Source of the DNA: SZUA-35 sp037969565
GTDB taxonomy: Bacteria; Actinomycetota; Acidimicrobiia; Acidimicrobiales; SZUA-35
Length of the DNA: 19,232 bases
Assembly: GCA_037969565.1 (NCBI GenBank)
Contig: JBBKXQ010000090.1
Coordinates: forward strand, 1 to 19,232
Direction of reading: 5' to 3'
In this document: positions 1-8,579 of the stretch, piece after piece
How positions within the stretch are numbered: position 1 is the first letter of the stretch
Layout of the letters: the number at the start of each line of letters is the position of its first letter
Position numbers and translations under genes: made by a program
Notes under the pieces: model-generated
Seen by the model: the letters and a program-made list of their open reading frames with translations, nothing else
Database searches by the model: none
What the model was told of the DNA's origin: nothing

Positions 1-1506
1 GAGCGGGCCGTCGTCGACGGGCACGGACTGTCCGCCCCGGTCATGGGGGACGCCGACACGGACAAGGCCTGTGCAGGTGGCGCCCTGGCCATCGTCAGCG
101 GTGAAACCTATGTGGTAAACCCGTCCGTTGCCGGGGACCTGCTCAGTCCCGGAACGCTCGGCCCGCACCATGGCGGTCGACGTGCCGACTCCGCTGCCGT
201 CCACTGCAGTACTCCCGTCCCCGATAGTGTTTGTTGGCTCGTCCTGCCAGATGGAGTTGACGGTCACCGTCAACGGGTCGCCATCAGGGTCGGACAGACC
301 AGTGATGGTTACCGGCACCATCTTGTGGTTCGGCGGCCAGATCAGGGTCGGACTGGCGGCTGCTGCCGAGCAGACCGGCGGTTCGTTGCACCCCTCGTCG
401 GTGAGGCCGTCTCCGTCGTCGTCCACCCCGTTGCCGCAGATTTCGACCGCGACCCAAATCTTTTCGACGCGGTTGGATCTCTGGGTGCGCCCGAGGGCGT
501 CAACGAAGGTCGCCTCGATGGTGTCAGCGCCGGCGGCGGTTCCCGTGTACGAGAAGGTCGCCACGCCGGCCCCGTCGGTCGTCGCAGTTCCGGTCGTCCC
601 CGTGTGGGGACCGGCCACAACGGTGAAGGAGACGGTGGTGCCGACAACCGGCGTTCCTGGAGCCGGATCATCCGTCGTCACCGTAGCGGCGACGGTGTGG
701 CTGGTTCCGATGTCGTTGGTGGCCGTCGCCGGCGTGAGGTCGATGTCGGAGATGACGTCGACGCCCCGAGCAAGGATGTAGGGCGTACCGACCGTGCCGT
801 CGGAGGCGGTGAAGACTGCCCCGATCCCCTCCGCGATGGCGAGGACCTCGAAGGACACCGGCCAGGAGTCAAACCCTTCATGCACCGAGCACCCCCAGTT
901 GGAGAGCGTCGCGTCGGTCAGGCCGCTCAACGCCGGGTGGGTGGCCACAATGTGGGAGTTGTCGAAGCATCCAACGCCCGCGGCCGTGAAACTGCCGAAG
1001 CCGGACAAGAGCGGGACAGGCGTGCTCGGGGGGGTGTCGTGGTAGTAGCAGCTCAGGGAGATGTACGCGCCGGTCTTGCCGGCCTCAGCCACGGTGAAGG
1101 CGGCCGCCTTCTCCATTAGTAGGTCGCCGCCCTGGCTCTGGTGAAACGTTTCGTCGGTCCCGATGACGACGACATTGCCGTCGACCACCGACGACCACAC
1201 CGCGGCGTTGGCGGTCGCTGGGGCCTCTGGTCCGAGCGACCTGCAAGTCGGATCGCCGAGGACGAGGGCATCGTAAGCATCGAACTGGGCGGCGGTCATC
1301 GACGTCCACGTCGCGGCGTCGACGACAATCGGCGTCTTCCCAGCCAGCACGAACTTCTGGGCCAACGTGCTCGTAGCGCCGCCCGAAACTGTGGAATCGA
1401 GGATCAGCACCTCACCAGGTGCGGCGCTAGCGGGCATCGACGACGCAGAAAGCGACAGTCCCACCATCGCCACTGCCACGAGCAGCGCCAGGTATCTCTT
1501 CGTCAT
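1..1506 (-). CDS. Secreted multidomain protein (GATase-like fold, Ig-like domain, MopE-type motif), C-terminus off the window
   Basis: The minus frame stays open from the ATG at 1506 to the window edge (502 codons), so the gene is truncated by the window and not necessarily broken. Residues 1-29 form a signal peptide (MTKR, a hydrophobic Leu/Ala/Val core, then ASA-A). Residues about 30-230 start with a VLILDST strand and alternate strands and helices like a ThuA/class I GATase-like fold, with no evident catalytic Cys-His pair. Residues about 250-350 resemble a bacterial Ig-like (Big_1-type) domain. Residues 353-374 hold a Cys-bounded, Asp-rich CGNGVDDDGDGLTDEGC motif of the MopE putative metal-binding type. 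A further Ig/cadherin-like segment begins at PPNHKM (about 387) and reaches a VPHDRG motif at the edge. GAGGGGG six bases before ATG 1506 supports that start. An in-frame ATG at 1548 also has GGAGGG six bases upstream. It is likely an exported surface or extracellular protein of unknown role. Confidence 0.8.
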   Translation of the reverse strand, partial: MTKRYLALLVAVAMVGLSLSASSMPASAAPGEVLILDSTVSGGATSTLAQKFVLAGKTPIVVDAATWTSMTAAQFDAYDALVLGDPTCRSLGPEAPATANAAVWSSVVDGNVVVIGTDETFHQSQGGDLLMEKAAAFTVAEAGKTGAYISLSCYYHDTPPSTPVPLLSGFGSFTAAGVGCFDNSHIVATHPALSGLTDATLSNWGCSVHEGFDSWPVSFEVLAIAEGIGAVFTASDGTVGTPYILARGVDVISDIDLTPATATNDIGTSHTVAATVTTDDPAPGTPVVGTTVSFTVVAGPHTGTTGTATTDGAGVATFSYTGTAAGADTIEATFVDALGRTQRSNRVEKIWVAVEICGNGVDDDGDGLTDEGCNEPPVCSAAAASPTLIWPPNHKMVPVTITGLSDPDGDPLTVTVNSIWQDEPTNTIGDGSTAVDGSGVGTSTAMVRAERSGTEQVPGNGRVYHIGFTADDGQGATCTGLVRVGVPHDRGGQSVPVDDGPL

Positions 1507-1656
1507 CCGGTTCCCCCTCGCCAACACAAATACCAATCGTCTTCTCATTGCTATCCCTCCACACATGTAGTGCCCCGTATTTCGAGGCGACTCTCGGTCG
1601 ACTTGGGCCTGAAGCCGTTGCCGAACAGTTTCTGAATTTCTAGGGGCCGATACTTC

Positions 1657-1690
1657 GCTGATCGATTCGCCGCATTGGCTGTCGATCAGC
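1657..1690. promoter_or_regulatory. Inverted repeat, 9-bp arms, 16-nt spacer
   Basis: GCTGATCGA at 1657-1665 is repeated in exact inverse as TCGATCAGC at 1682-1690. There is no following T-run, and the site lies between two divergent genes, so an operator or other protein-binding site is more likely than a terminator. Which protein binds is unknown. The adjacent LuxR-type regulator is one candidate. Confidence 0.35.
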
Positions 1691-1732
1691 TCGGCACCCT
1701 TGTTGAGACTGCGTCTGGTGGGCCGCGTTGTC

Positions 1733-1751
1733 ATGAGTAATCGATACTCAT
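1733..1751. promoter_or_regulatory. Inverted repeat ATGAGTA-N5-TACTCAT, candidate operator
   Basis: Two perfect 7-bp arms are separated by five bases, giving a 19-bp site. That size and symmetry are typical of a dimeric helix-turn-helix regulator. It lies about 157 bp upstream of the LuxR-type gene and 227 bp upstream of the secreted-protein gene. Its AT content is higher than the surroundings. Function is inferred from symmetry and position only. Confidence 0.4.
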
Positions 1752-1891
1752 TTTGCGCCCAGCGACTCGGCCAGGACTCGCTAGGGCGTACGTTCGGAGC
1801 TGCGCTGGCAGCCTTCAACGGCGAGACGAGCAGGGCACCTCCAGCGTGTGTTAAATTCCGACAACTGGACGGGGTCGAGGCGAAGGACCCT

Positions 1892-1897
1892 AGGAGG
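1892..1897 (+). promoter_or_regulatory. Ribosome binding site AGGAGG deciding the LuxR-type start
   Basis: A full AGGAGG lies ten bases before ATG 1908. The longer reading from GTG 1848 has no comparable site and adds a poorly structured leader, so the start at 1908 is preferred. Confidence 0.7.
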
Positions 1898-1907
1898 CGA
1901 CCAGTCC

Positions 1908-3191
1908 ATGCAACCTCACACCGCAGGGCGGGCTATCTGTCACTGGCCGATGCTGGGTCGAGACCGCACCTTGGCACAGCTTCAGACCCTTCGAAGCGAC
2001 CCAGCGGTCCCCTCGGCGGTGCTGGTCGCAGAGCCGGGATTCGGCAGATCTCGAGTGCTACACGAACTCGTGTCGCAGGTCGAACGTGACGGCTCAGAGG
2101 CCGAGCTGGTTGTCGCGTCACGCTCGGCGGCCACGATTCCACTTGGGCTGTTTGCTCGAATCCTGCCTTCGGCCATCTCGACGCAGCTAGATCCGTTGCA
2201 CCGATTTCAGCTGGCCTACGAGACGTTCGTGGATAGAGCGCGACAGCTTTGTGGCGCCTACCTCCTCTGCATCGACAACGCACACCTCGCTGACGAGCAG
2301 TCCGCAGCGCTGATCCATCAGCTGGCAATCGCGCCAACACCGTTCACCGTGGTCAGCATTGCCGAGGGTGAGCCGGCGCCTGATGCCATCAGGGCCCTTT
2401 TGACAGAGAACAAGGTCGAGAATCTCGAAATCGGCCCGCTGCCAGACGAGGCGATCGGAGAGTTGGTTCGCACCGTCCTGGGCGCGCCGGTGGACGAAGA
2501 CATCATTTCGGATCTGGCGCGGCTATCCGAGGGCAACCCGCGCTACCTGCGCGACCTCGTCCTCAGCGCGGTCGATGAGGGCTCTATCGCCCTACTTGAC
2601 CGATGCTGGCACGCCGTCGGTCCGCTCGATCCGGGATCTCAGATGACTGAGCTGATCGAGGCGCAGATGCAACGACTCACGTCTGAAGAGCGTGCCGCTT
2701 TGGAGGTTCTCGCGATCGGTGAGCCTCTTGATGTTTGTGTGTTCTCTGAATTCGCGTCGCCCGATATCCAACACTCGCTGGCGCGGAACGAATTCATCAC
2801 ATTCACCGAACATGATGCCGGGCTACGCGTCGTGCTCAAGCACCCACGCCACGGTCGGGTCCTTGAAGCCGCCATCTGCCCATCGAGCCTGATCGAGATC
2901 AAACAGCATCTGGCAGTGGCGATTGCCGAGAAGAGGATCTTGGATTCAATCGATGGGGCTACTCGCCAGGAAAGTTGCTCGGGTCTTCCCCTCCAAACTC
3001 GGCTCCTCACGACCCGTGAATCGGAGATTGCAGCGCTCGCCGCTGCATGCCTGAGTAGCAAACAGATCGCTCGCAGGCTCTCGATTTCCGCCCGAACGGT
3101 GGACAATCACCTCTCCGCGGTCTACGCCAAGCTCCATCTTGATGGGCGTCGCGAACTTGCCCGTATTGTGGGCCAAGCCACCAGCCACTAG
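1908..3191 (+). CDS. ATPase-LuxR family transcriptional regulator (short LAL-like)
   Basis: The 427-aa protein begins with an AAA/STAND-like nucleotide-binding region and ends with a LuxR helix-turn-helix. Residues 41-49 (AEPGFGRSR) sit where a Walker A loop should be, but the invariant Lys is Arg. Residues 118-129 (YLLCIDNAHLAD) look like a Walker B/sensor strand with one acidic residue replaced by Asn. The C-terminal 62 residues hold LTTRESEIAALAA..SSKQIARRLSISARTVDNHL, a canonical LuxR/GerE recognition helix. LAL regulators are usually 800-1000 aa with long TPR-like repeats. Here about 420 residues remain, so the sensor repeats are largely missing. It is probably a DNA-binding regulator whose ATPase is weak or only binds nucleotide. 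Its target is unknown. The divergent secreted protein, with palindromic sites between them, is the obvious candidate. Confidence 0.85.
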   Translation: MQPHTAGRAICHWPMLGRDRTLAQLQTLRSDPAVPSAVLVAEPGFGRSRVLHELVSQVERDGSEAELVVASRSAATIPLGLFARILPSAISTQLDPLHRFQLAYETFVDRARQLCGAYLLCIDNAHLADEQSAALIHQLAIAPTPFTVVSIAEGEPAPDAIRALLTENKVENLEIGPLPDEAIGELVRTVLGAPVDEDIISDLARLSEGNPRYLRDLVLSAVDEGSIALLDRCWHAVGPLDPGSQMTELIEAQMQRLTSEERAALEVLAIGEPLDVCVFSEFASPDIQHSLARNEFITFTEHDAGLRVVLKHPRHGRVLEAAICPSSLIEIKQHLAVAIAEKRILDSIDGATRQESCSGLPLQTRLLTTRESEIAALAAACLSSKQIARRLSISARTVDNHLSAVYAKLHLDGRRELARIVGQATSH

Positions 3192-3233
3192 CGGCTCTGG
3201 ACAAGTGAACTCTCGTGTGCTGGCGGCAGCGTG

Positions 3234-3479
3234 TCAGGACAGCAAACCAACTCCGGACCAGCCGGACCGGGCGGGCACTGGCCTGTCGGGCCCGACGCAA
3301 ACCTGCGCTCCCATCCGCTGAGCTTCCCGGTCGGACTCCCCATCGAGTTCTGCGGCCCGCTCGATCGTGGCCTCGAAGCGGGTGACGTCGTTCGCCGCAG
3401 CGGCCGCGATCATCTCCTCGAAATTCGCGAGTGACTCCCAACCGAGCCCGTCGAATCGCGCGCAGGAGGCCGGCCCAGG
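3234..3479 (-). pseudogene. Possible remnant or small ORF directly downstream of hutI
   Basis: After the hutI stop the same minus frame stays open for 82 codons to a TGA at 3236-3234. It reads like real protein in its first two thirds (CARFDGLGWESLANFEEM, then an acidic/Ala-rich helix and RMGAQVCVG), with GC-rich third positions. The only ATG is internal, at 3413, and would give 59 aa without a clear ribosome binding site. I do not recognise it. It may be the 3' end of a gene whose 5' part was lost when hutI came to lie next to it, a real small gene from 3413, or chance. The rest of the gap to the LuxR stop holds a perfect 12-bp palindrome (GTCGGGCCCGAC, 3285-3296) and no obvious terminator. 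Confidence 0.25.
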
Positions 3480-4712
3480 TCAGCCGTGGCCCACTCGTTG
3501 GGGAGGGGTCGCACCGAGCGGGCCGATGGTTTGCCGAATGAGTGGGACGCCGGGCCGATAGGCGAGGTGATGGTGCGTCGGCGCATCGAGGATGGCGACG
3601 TGGCCAGCGGACCCCGGGGTGAGGCGTCCGATGTCCGATCGTCGCAGGGCGCTCGCGCCGCCGATCGTGGCTGCTTGTACTGCTTCTTCGATCGTCATGT
3701 GCATCTCGCGGACGGCGAGTGCGATGCAGAACGAGATCGACGTGGTGTAGCTCGATCCTGGGTTGCAGTTCGAGGCGATGGCGACGGTTGCGCCTGCGTC
3801 GATCACTCGCCGGGCGTCGGGATAGGGCTGGCGGGTCGAGAAGTCGGCCGCCGGCAAGAAGGTGGCGACGGTGTCGCTGGAGGCAAGCGCTTCGATGTCG
3901 TCATCGGTGAGGTATGTGCAGTGGTCGACCGAGGCACATCCGCTTTCGACGCCGAGTTGCACGCCGGGGCCTGGGCCGAGTTGGTTGGCATGGAGTCGCA
4001 GTCCGAGCCCCGCAGTGCGACCAGCATCGAGGACGGCCCTGCATTGGTCGACATCGAAGGCTCCGGTCTCGCAGAAGGCATCCACCCACCTCGAGTTCGG
4101 CCTGGCCGCGGCCAGCATCTCGTTGCAGACGAGGTGGATGTTGTCATCGCTGCGGCCTTCGTATTCCGCGGGGAGGAGGTGGGCCCCGAGGAAGGTCGTT
4201 TCAGTGGTGTGGGCGCGTGCGATTTGAAGTGAACGTGCCTCGTCTTCGACGTTGAGGCCGTAGCCGGACTTGATCTCGATGGTGGTTGTGCCGGCCCGAT
4301 GGGCTTCTCTGAGTCGTTGGAGCAGGAGATGTTCGAGTTCGTCTCGGGACGCGTTGCGTGTGGCGTCGGTGGTGACGCGGATTCCTCCACCGTCATACGG
4401 CTTGCCTGCCATGCGTGCTGTGAACTCCTCGGCGCGATCTCCGGCGAACACGAGGTGGCTGTGCGAGTCGACGAATCCGGGCAGTACGCAGGCTCCTTCG
4501 GCATCGATGCGCGAGTCCCCGACGGCTCCGGCGGGTCCCACGTATTCGACGGTGCCGTCAACGATGACGAGGCTTGCATTGTCGATGATGCCGAGTGCGC
4601 CTCGACCGAGGGCCGGGTCGTTGGTGATGAGTGTCCCGATGTTGTCGACGACAAGCGCTCCGCGCCCCGAAGCGACGACGTCGTCGTTGGAGGTGCTGTT
4701 GGGTTGGCTCAT
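3480..4712 (-). CDS. hutI: Imidazolonepropionase
   Basis: The 410-aa metal-dependent amidohydrolase opens the ring of 4-imidazolone-5-propionate to give N-formimino-L-glutamate, the third step of histidine degradation in the cytoplasm. Visible family marks are GFVDSHSHLVFAGDR (metal ligands H84 and H86), EIKSGYGL, LRLHANQLG (H241), VDHCTYL and the conserved NPGSS loop. In that loop the sequence is ASNCNPGSS, so residue 315 is Asn (AAC) where the family usually has a metal-binding Asp (TDxNPG). ATG 4712 overlaps the hutF stop by four bases (ATGA), implying translational coupling. An extended reading to 4955 is Arg-rich shadow sequence and was discarded. It is the third gene of hutU-hutF-hutI. 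Length and overall conservation indicate a functional enzyme despite the Asn. Confidence 0.95.
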   Translation of the reverse strand: MSQPNSTSNDDVVASGRGALVVDNIGTLITNDPALGRGALGIIDNASLVIVDGTVEYVGPAGAVGDSRIDAEGACVLPGFVDSHSHLVFAGDRAEEFTARMAGKPYDGGGIRVTTDATRNASRDELEHLLLQRLREAHRAGTTTIEIKSGYGLNVEDEARSLQIARAHTTETTFLGAHLLPAEYEGRSDDNIHLVCNEMLAAARPNSRWVDAFCETGAFDVDQCRAVLDAGRTAGLGLRLHANQLGPGPGVQLGVESGCASVDHCTYLTDDDIEALASSDTVATFLPAADFSTRQPYPDARRVIDAGATVAIASNCNPGSSYTTSISFCIALAVREMHMTIEEAVQAATIGGASALRRSDIGRLTPGSAGHVAILDAPTHHHLAYRPGVPLIRQTIGPLGATPPQRVGHG

Positions 4713-6072
4713 GTGTCGAAGAGCTCCTTGATCGAGGCGTCGAGCTCGCCGGGTACGTCGATGCTGAGGTGGCGACCATCGGCCACGACCACGCGGCCGT
4801 CGATGATGACGCTGGTGATGTCGTGTGCTGTGGCTGCGAAGATCGCCGTTTCGATGGCGTCGTCCGGTGAGGTGCCCGCGGTTCGCACTGTGTCGAGACT
4901 GATGGTGACGAGGTCGGCTCGGTTGGTCACAGCGATGGCACCAGCGTCGTCCCAACCCAGGCAGCGGTGTCCGTTGGTCGTTGCCATGGCCAACAGCTCG
5001 GCTGCCGAGTGAACCCCGCGTTGGCTCGAACGAAGTCGTTCGTTGAGTTCGAGCGCTCGTGCTTCCTCGAGGAGATCGATCACGGCGTGGGAATCCGACC
5101 CGAGCGCCATCGCTACTCCGGCGGCAGCGAAGAGGCCGGTCGGTCCGATGCCGTCTCCGAGGTCGCGTTCAGTGGTCGGGCACATCGCCACGGTGGATCC
5201 TGCTCGAGCGAGGGCGTCGATGTCGTCGTCGGTGACGTGGGTTGCGTGCACCGCGGTGAATCGTGGTGTGAGCACACCGACACTCGCCAACAACTGGATC
5301 GGGGTTGTGTCGAACCGGTCTGCGCACGCCACGTTCTCGCCGGGTTGTTCGGAGACGTGGGCATGGACGGGAGCTTGTCGGCCGTCGGCCCATTGTGCAA
5401 TGAGTTGAGCCGACGCCGGGTCGACGGCGCGTACCGAGTGGATCGCGGCTCCGAGCTGGTGCTTGCCCGGAGTAATGGCCGCCACCCGCTCGCACCACCG
5501 TTCGGCAGAACCGTCGCTGAAACGAAGTTGAGCTGCGTTCGGTTCGGAATAACCATCCTTGTCGAGGCCGCCATGGAGGTACAGCGTGTCGAGGAGCGTC
5601 ATTCGGATGCCGGCGTCGGTGGCGGCGGCGAGGAGGGCGTTACCCATCTCGTTCGGGTCGTCGTAGGGCGTGCCGTCGGCCTGGTGATGAAGGTAGTGAA
5701 ACTCACCGACGCACGAGATTCCGGCCAGAGCCATCTCGGCGAAGGTCGCTCGTGCCAGTTGGAGGTAGCGGTCCGGGTCCAATCGTTGTGCGGCTCGGTA
5801 CATGAGGTCGCGCCACGTCCAGAAGGTTCCGCGGTCGGTTTGGGTCCGTGATCTCAGGGCCCGCTGGAATGCGTGGCTGTGTGCGTTCGCCATGCCGGGA
5901 ATCGTGAGTCCAGTCAGGAGCGTCGCGTCGTGCGCGGCTTCGGTCTCGGTTTCGATCCGAACGAATCGGCCATCGAGTACGTCGATCGCTACTGATCGTT
6001 GGACGTTGCCATCGACGAGGGCGTACTCGCACCAATAGTGATCGGCGAGAGGCGACGTCGCGAGCCGATCGG

Positions 6073-6076
<4 letters not shown>
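4709..6076 (-). CDS. hutF: Formimidoylglutamate deiminase
   Basis: The 455-aa amidohydrolase converts N-formimino-L-glutamate to N-formyl-L-glutamate plus ammonia. It shows NAHSHAFQRAL (H66, H68), the HutF-typical GEFHYLHH, HAHVSEQ, HATH, CPTTERDLGDG and LGSDSHA, which together cover the metal site and the HutF-specific substrate pocket. Full length for the family. GTG 6076 overlaps the hutU stop by four bases (GTGA), and its own stop overlaps hutI. Its presence means this organism uses the five-step route, which ends with N-formylglutamate deformylase (HutG) and not with formimidoylglutamase. No hutG lies in the window. Confidence 0.95.
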
Positions 6077-7758
<1,682 letters not shown>

Positions 7759-7787
7759 GTTTGCAGTTTGGTTCCCGCTCCTTTACT

Positions 7788-7824
7788 CTGTCAACTGATG
7801 AAATTGGATGCCAGTAGATGACAG
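7788..7824. promoter_or_regulatory. Nested inverted repeats between hutU and the IclR regulator, candidate hut operator
   Basis: The hutU/iclR interval is the only place for both divergent promoters. It carries outer arms CTGTCA (7788-7793) and TGACAG (7819-7824) and inner arms ACTG (7794-7797) and CAGT (7812-7815), offset by three bases. IclR proteins bind such dyads near their own promoter. The second arm reaches past the possible ATG at 7818, which would favour the later start at 7842. Symmetry is short and imperfect overall, so this is a candidate only. Confidence 0.35.
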
Positions 7825-7841
7825 CGACAGAAGGACAGTGG

Positions 7842-8579
7842 ATGATCGCCGCTGAGATGGATCACGAACCCGCCGACGCAATCGACAGCGGCACTGAACA
7901 GGGTCTCCAGACCGACGACCAGGCCGTCCCCCGGGGCATCGCTCGAGTGCTCGATCTGTTCGAGATCGTGCTCGCCCAACGAAGATGCAATCTCACGCGA
8001 GCTGCTGCTGCCGCCGACCTGACGCCATCGACAGCTCTCCGCTACCTCCGTGCGCTCGAGGTGCGCGGCTACATCGGCCGCGACAACACCGGTGACTTCT
8101 CGGCCGGGCCGACCATCTTGCGGATTGCGGCATCACTGCGTAGCGAGTCGATGCTCGATCGACTGGCGCTCGCGGCGCAGCCTCATTTGGATGCGCTGGC
8201 CGAAGCAACTGGTGAGTCGTCCTACCTCGCAGTCAGCGACGGTCGTACCGGCACCTATGTCGCTACGGCCGAAAGCAAGCGAGCGATTCGCCATGTCGGG
8301 TGGGTCGGCCAAGACGTGACACTCGTTGGCTCGGCGCTCGGGGCGGCACTCAGCGGCCCGGGCGCGGCGGCCATCCGCACCGGTGCTGTCGAACCCGACA
8401 TCACCGCCATTTCGTGCGCTCTCGACATCGAAGGAAAGCTCGGCATCGCAATTTCTGTCGTCGGACCATCGCACCGGTTCGGTGCCGCAGAAACCGAAGC
8501 CCACGAGCGCCTGTTGTTGAAAGCCGCTCGCACCCTGACCCACGAACTCCGTGTCGCTCGCGAGGACTTTGGATCGTGA
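7842..8579 (+). CDS. IclR-family transcriptional regulator of the hut locus
   Basis: The 245-aa protein has a winged helix-turn-helix at about residues 33-90 (RVLDLFEIV..LTRAAAAADLTPSTALRYLRALEVRGYI) and a C-terminal IclR effector domain with ESSYLAVSDGRTGTYVA and a G/A-rich ligand loop. AAGGA six bases before ATG 7842 supports this start. An in-frame ATG at 7818 would add eight residues but lacks a binding site. The stop overlaps the hutH GTG by four bases, so regulator and HutH are co-translated. Position and coupling make it the likely hut regulator, probably responding to histidine or urocanate. Many hut systems use the GntR-type HutC instead. IclR-type hut regulators (HutR) are known, as I recall, from corynebacteria. 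Confidence 0.9.
   Translation: MIAAEMDHEPADAIDSGTEQGLQTDDQAVPRGIARVLDLFEIVLAQRRCNLTRAAAAADLTPSTALRYLRALEVRGYIGRDNTGDFSAGPTILRIAASLRSESMLDRLALAAQPHLDALAEATGESSYLAVSDGRTGTYVATAESKRAIRHVGWVGQDVTLVGSALGAALSGPGAAAIRTGAVEPDITAISCALDIEGKLGIAISVVGPSHRFGAAETEAHERLLLKAARTLTHELRVAREDFGS

Larger units (their letters stand above)
1507..1907. other. Divergent intergenic region with two perfect inverted repeats
   Basis: This 401-bp stretch lies between the divergent starts of the secreted protein (1506, minus) and the LuxR-type regulator (1908, plus). I see no convincing gene in it. Short open frames here lack protein-like composition or a ribosome binding site. It must carry the promoters of both neighbours. 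It contains two perfect inverted repeats, at 1657-1690 and 1733-1751. I could not assign clear -35/-10 pairs. Confidence 0.5.

Noticed and set aside
43..1119. Plus-strand 358-codon open frame opposite the secreted-protein gene
   Set aside because: The translation is Gly/Arg/Val-rich without domains. The minus strand has a signal peptide and ordered domains and runs to the window edge.
3285..3296. GTCGGGCCCGAC palindrome between the LuxR-type gene and hutI
   Set aside because: No loop and no T-run, and GC-rich palindromes of this size are common at this base composition.
4713..4955. N-terminal extension of HutI
   Set aside because: Arg/His-rich, lies inside hutF, and the ATGA overlap gives a natural start at 4712.
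7789..7794. TTGACA on the minus strand upstream of hutU, a perfect -35 box
   Set aside because: No -10-like hexamer lies 16-18 bases downstream, so I do not call a sigma-70 promoter from it.
8300..8575. N-terminal extension of HutH
   Set aside because: Arg/His-rich shadow of the IclR gene. GTG 8576 gives the normal family length.
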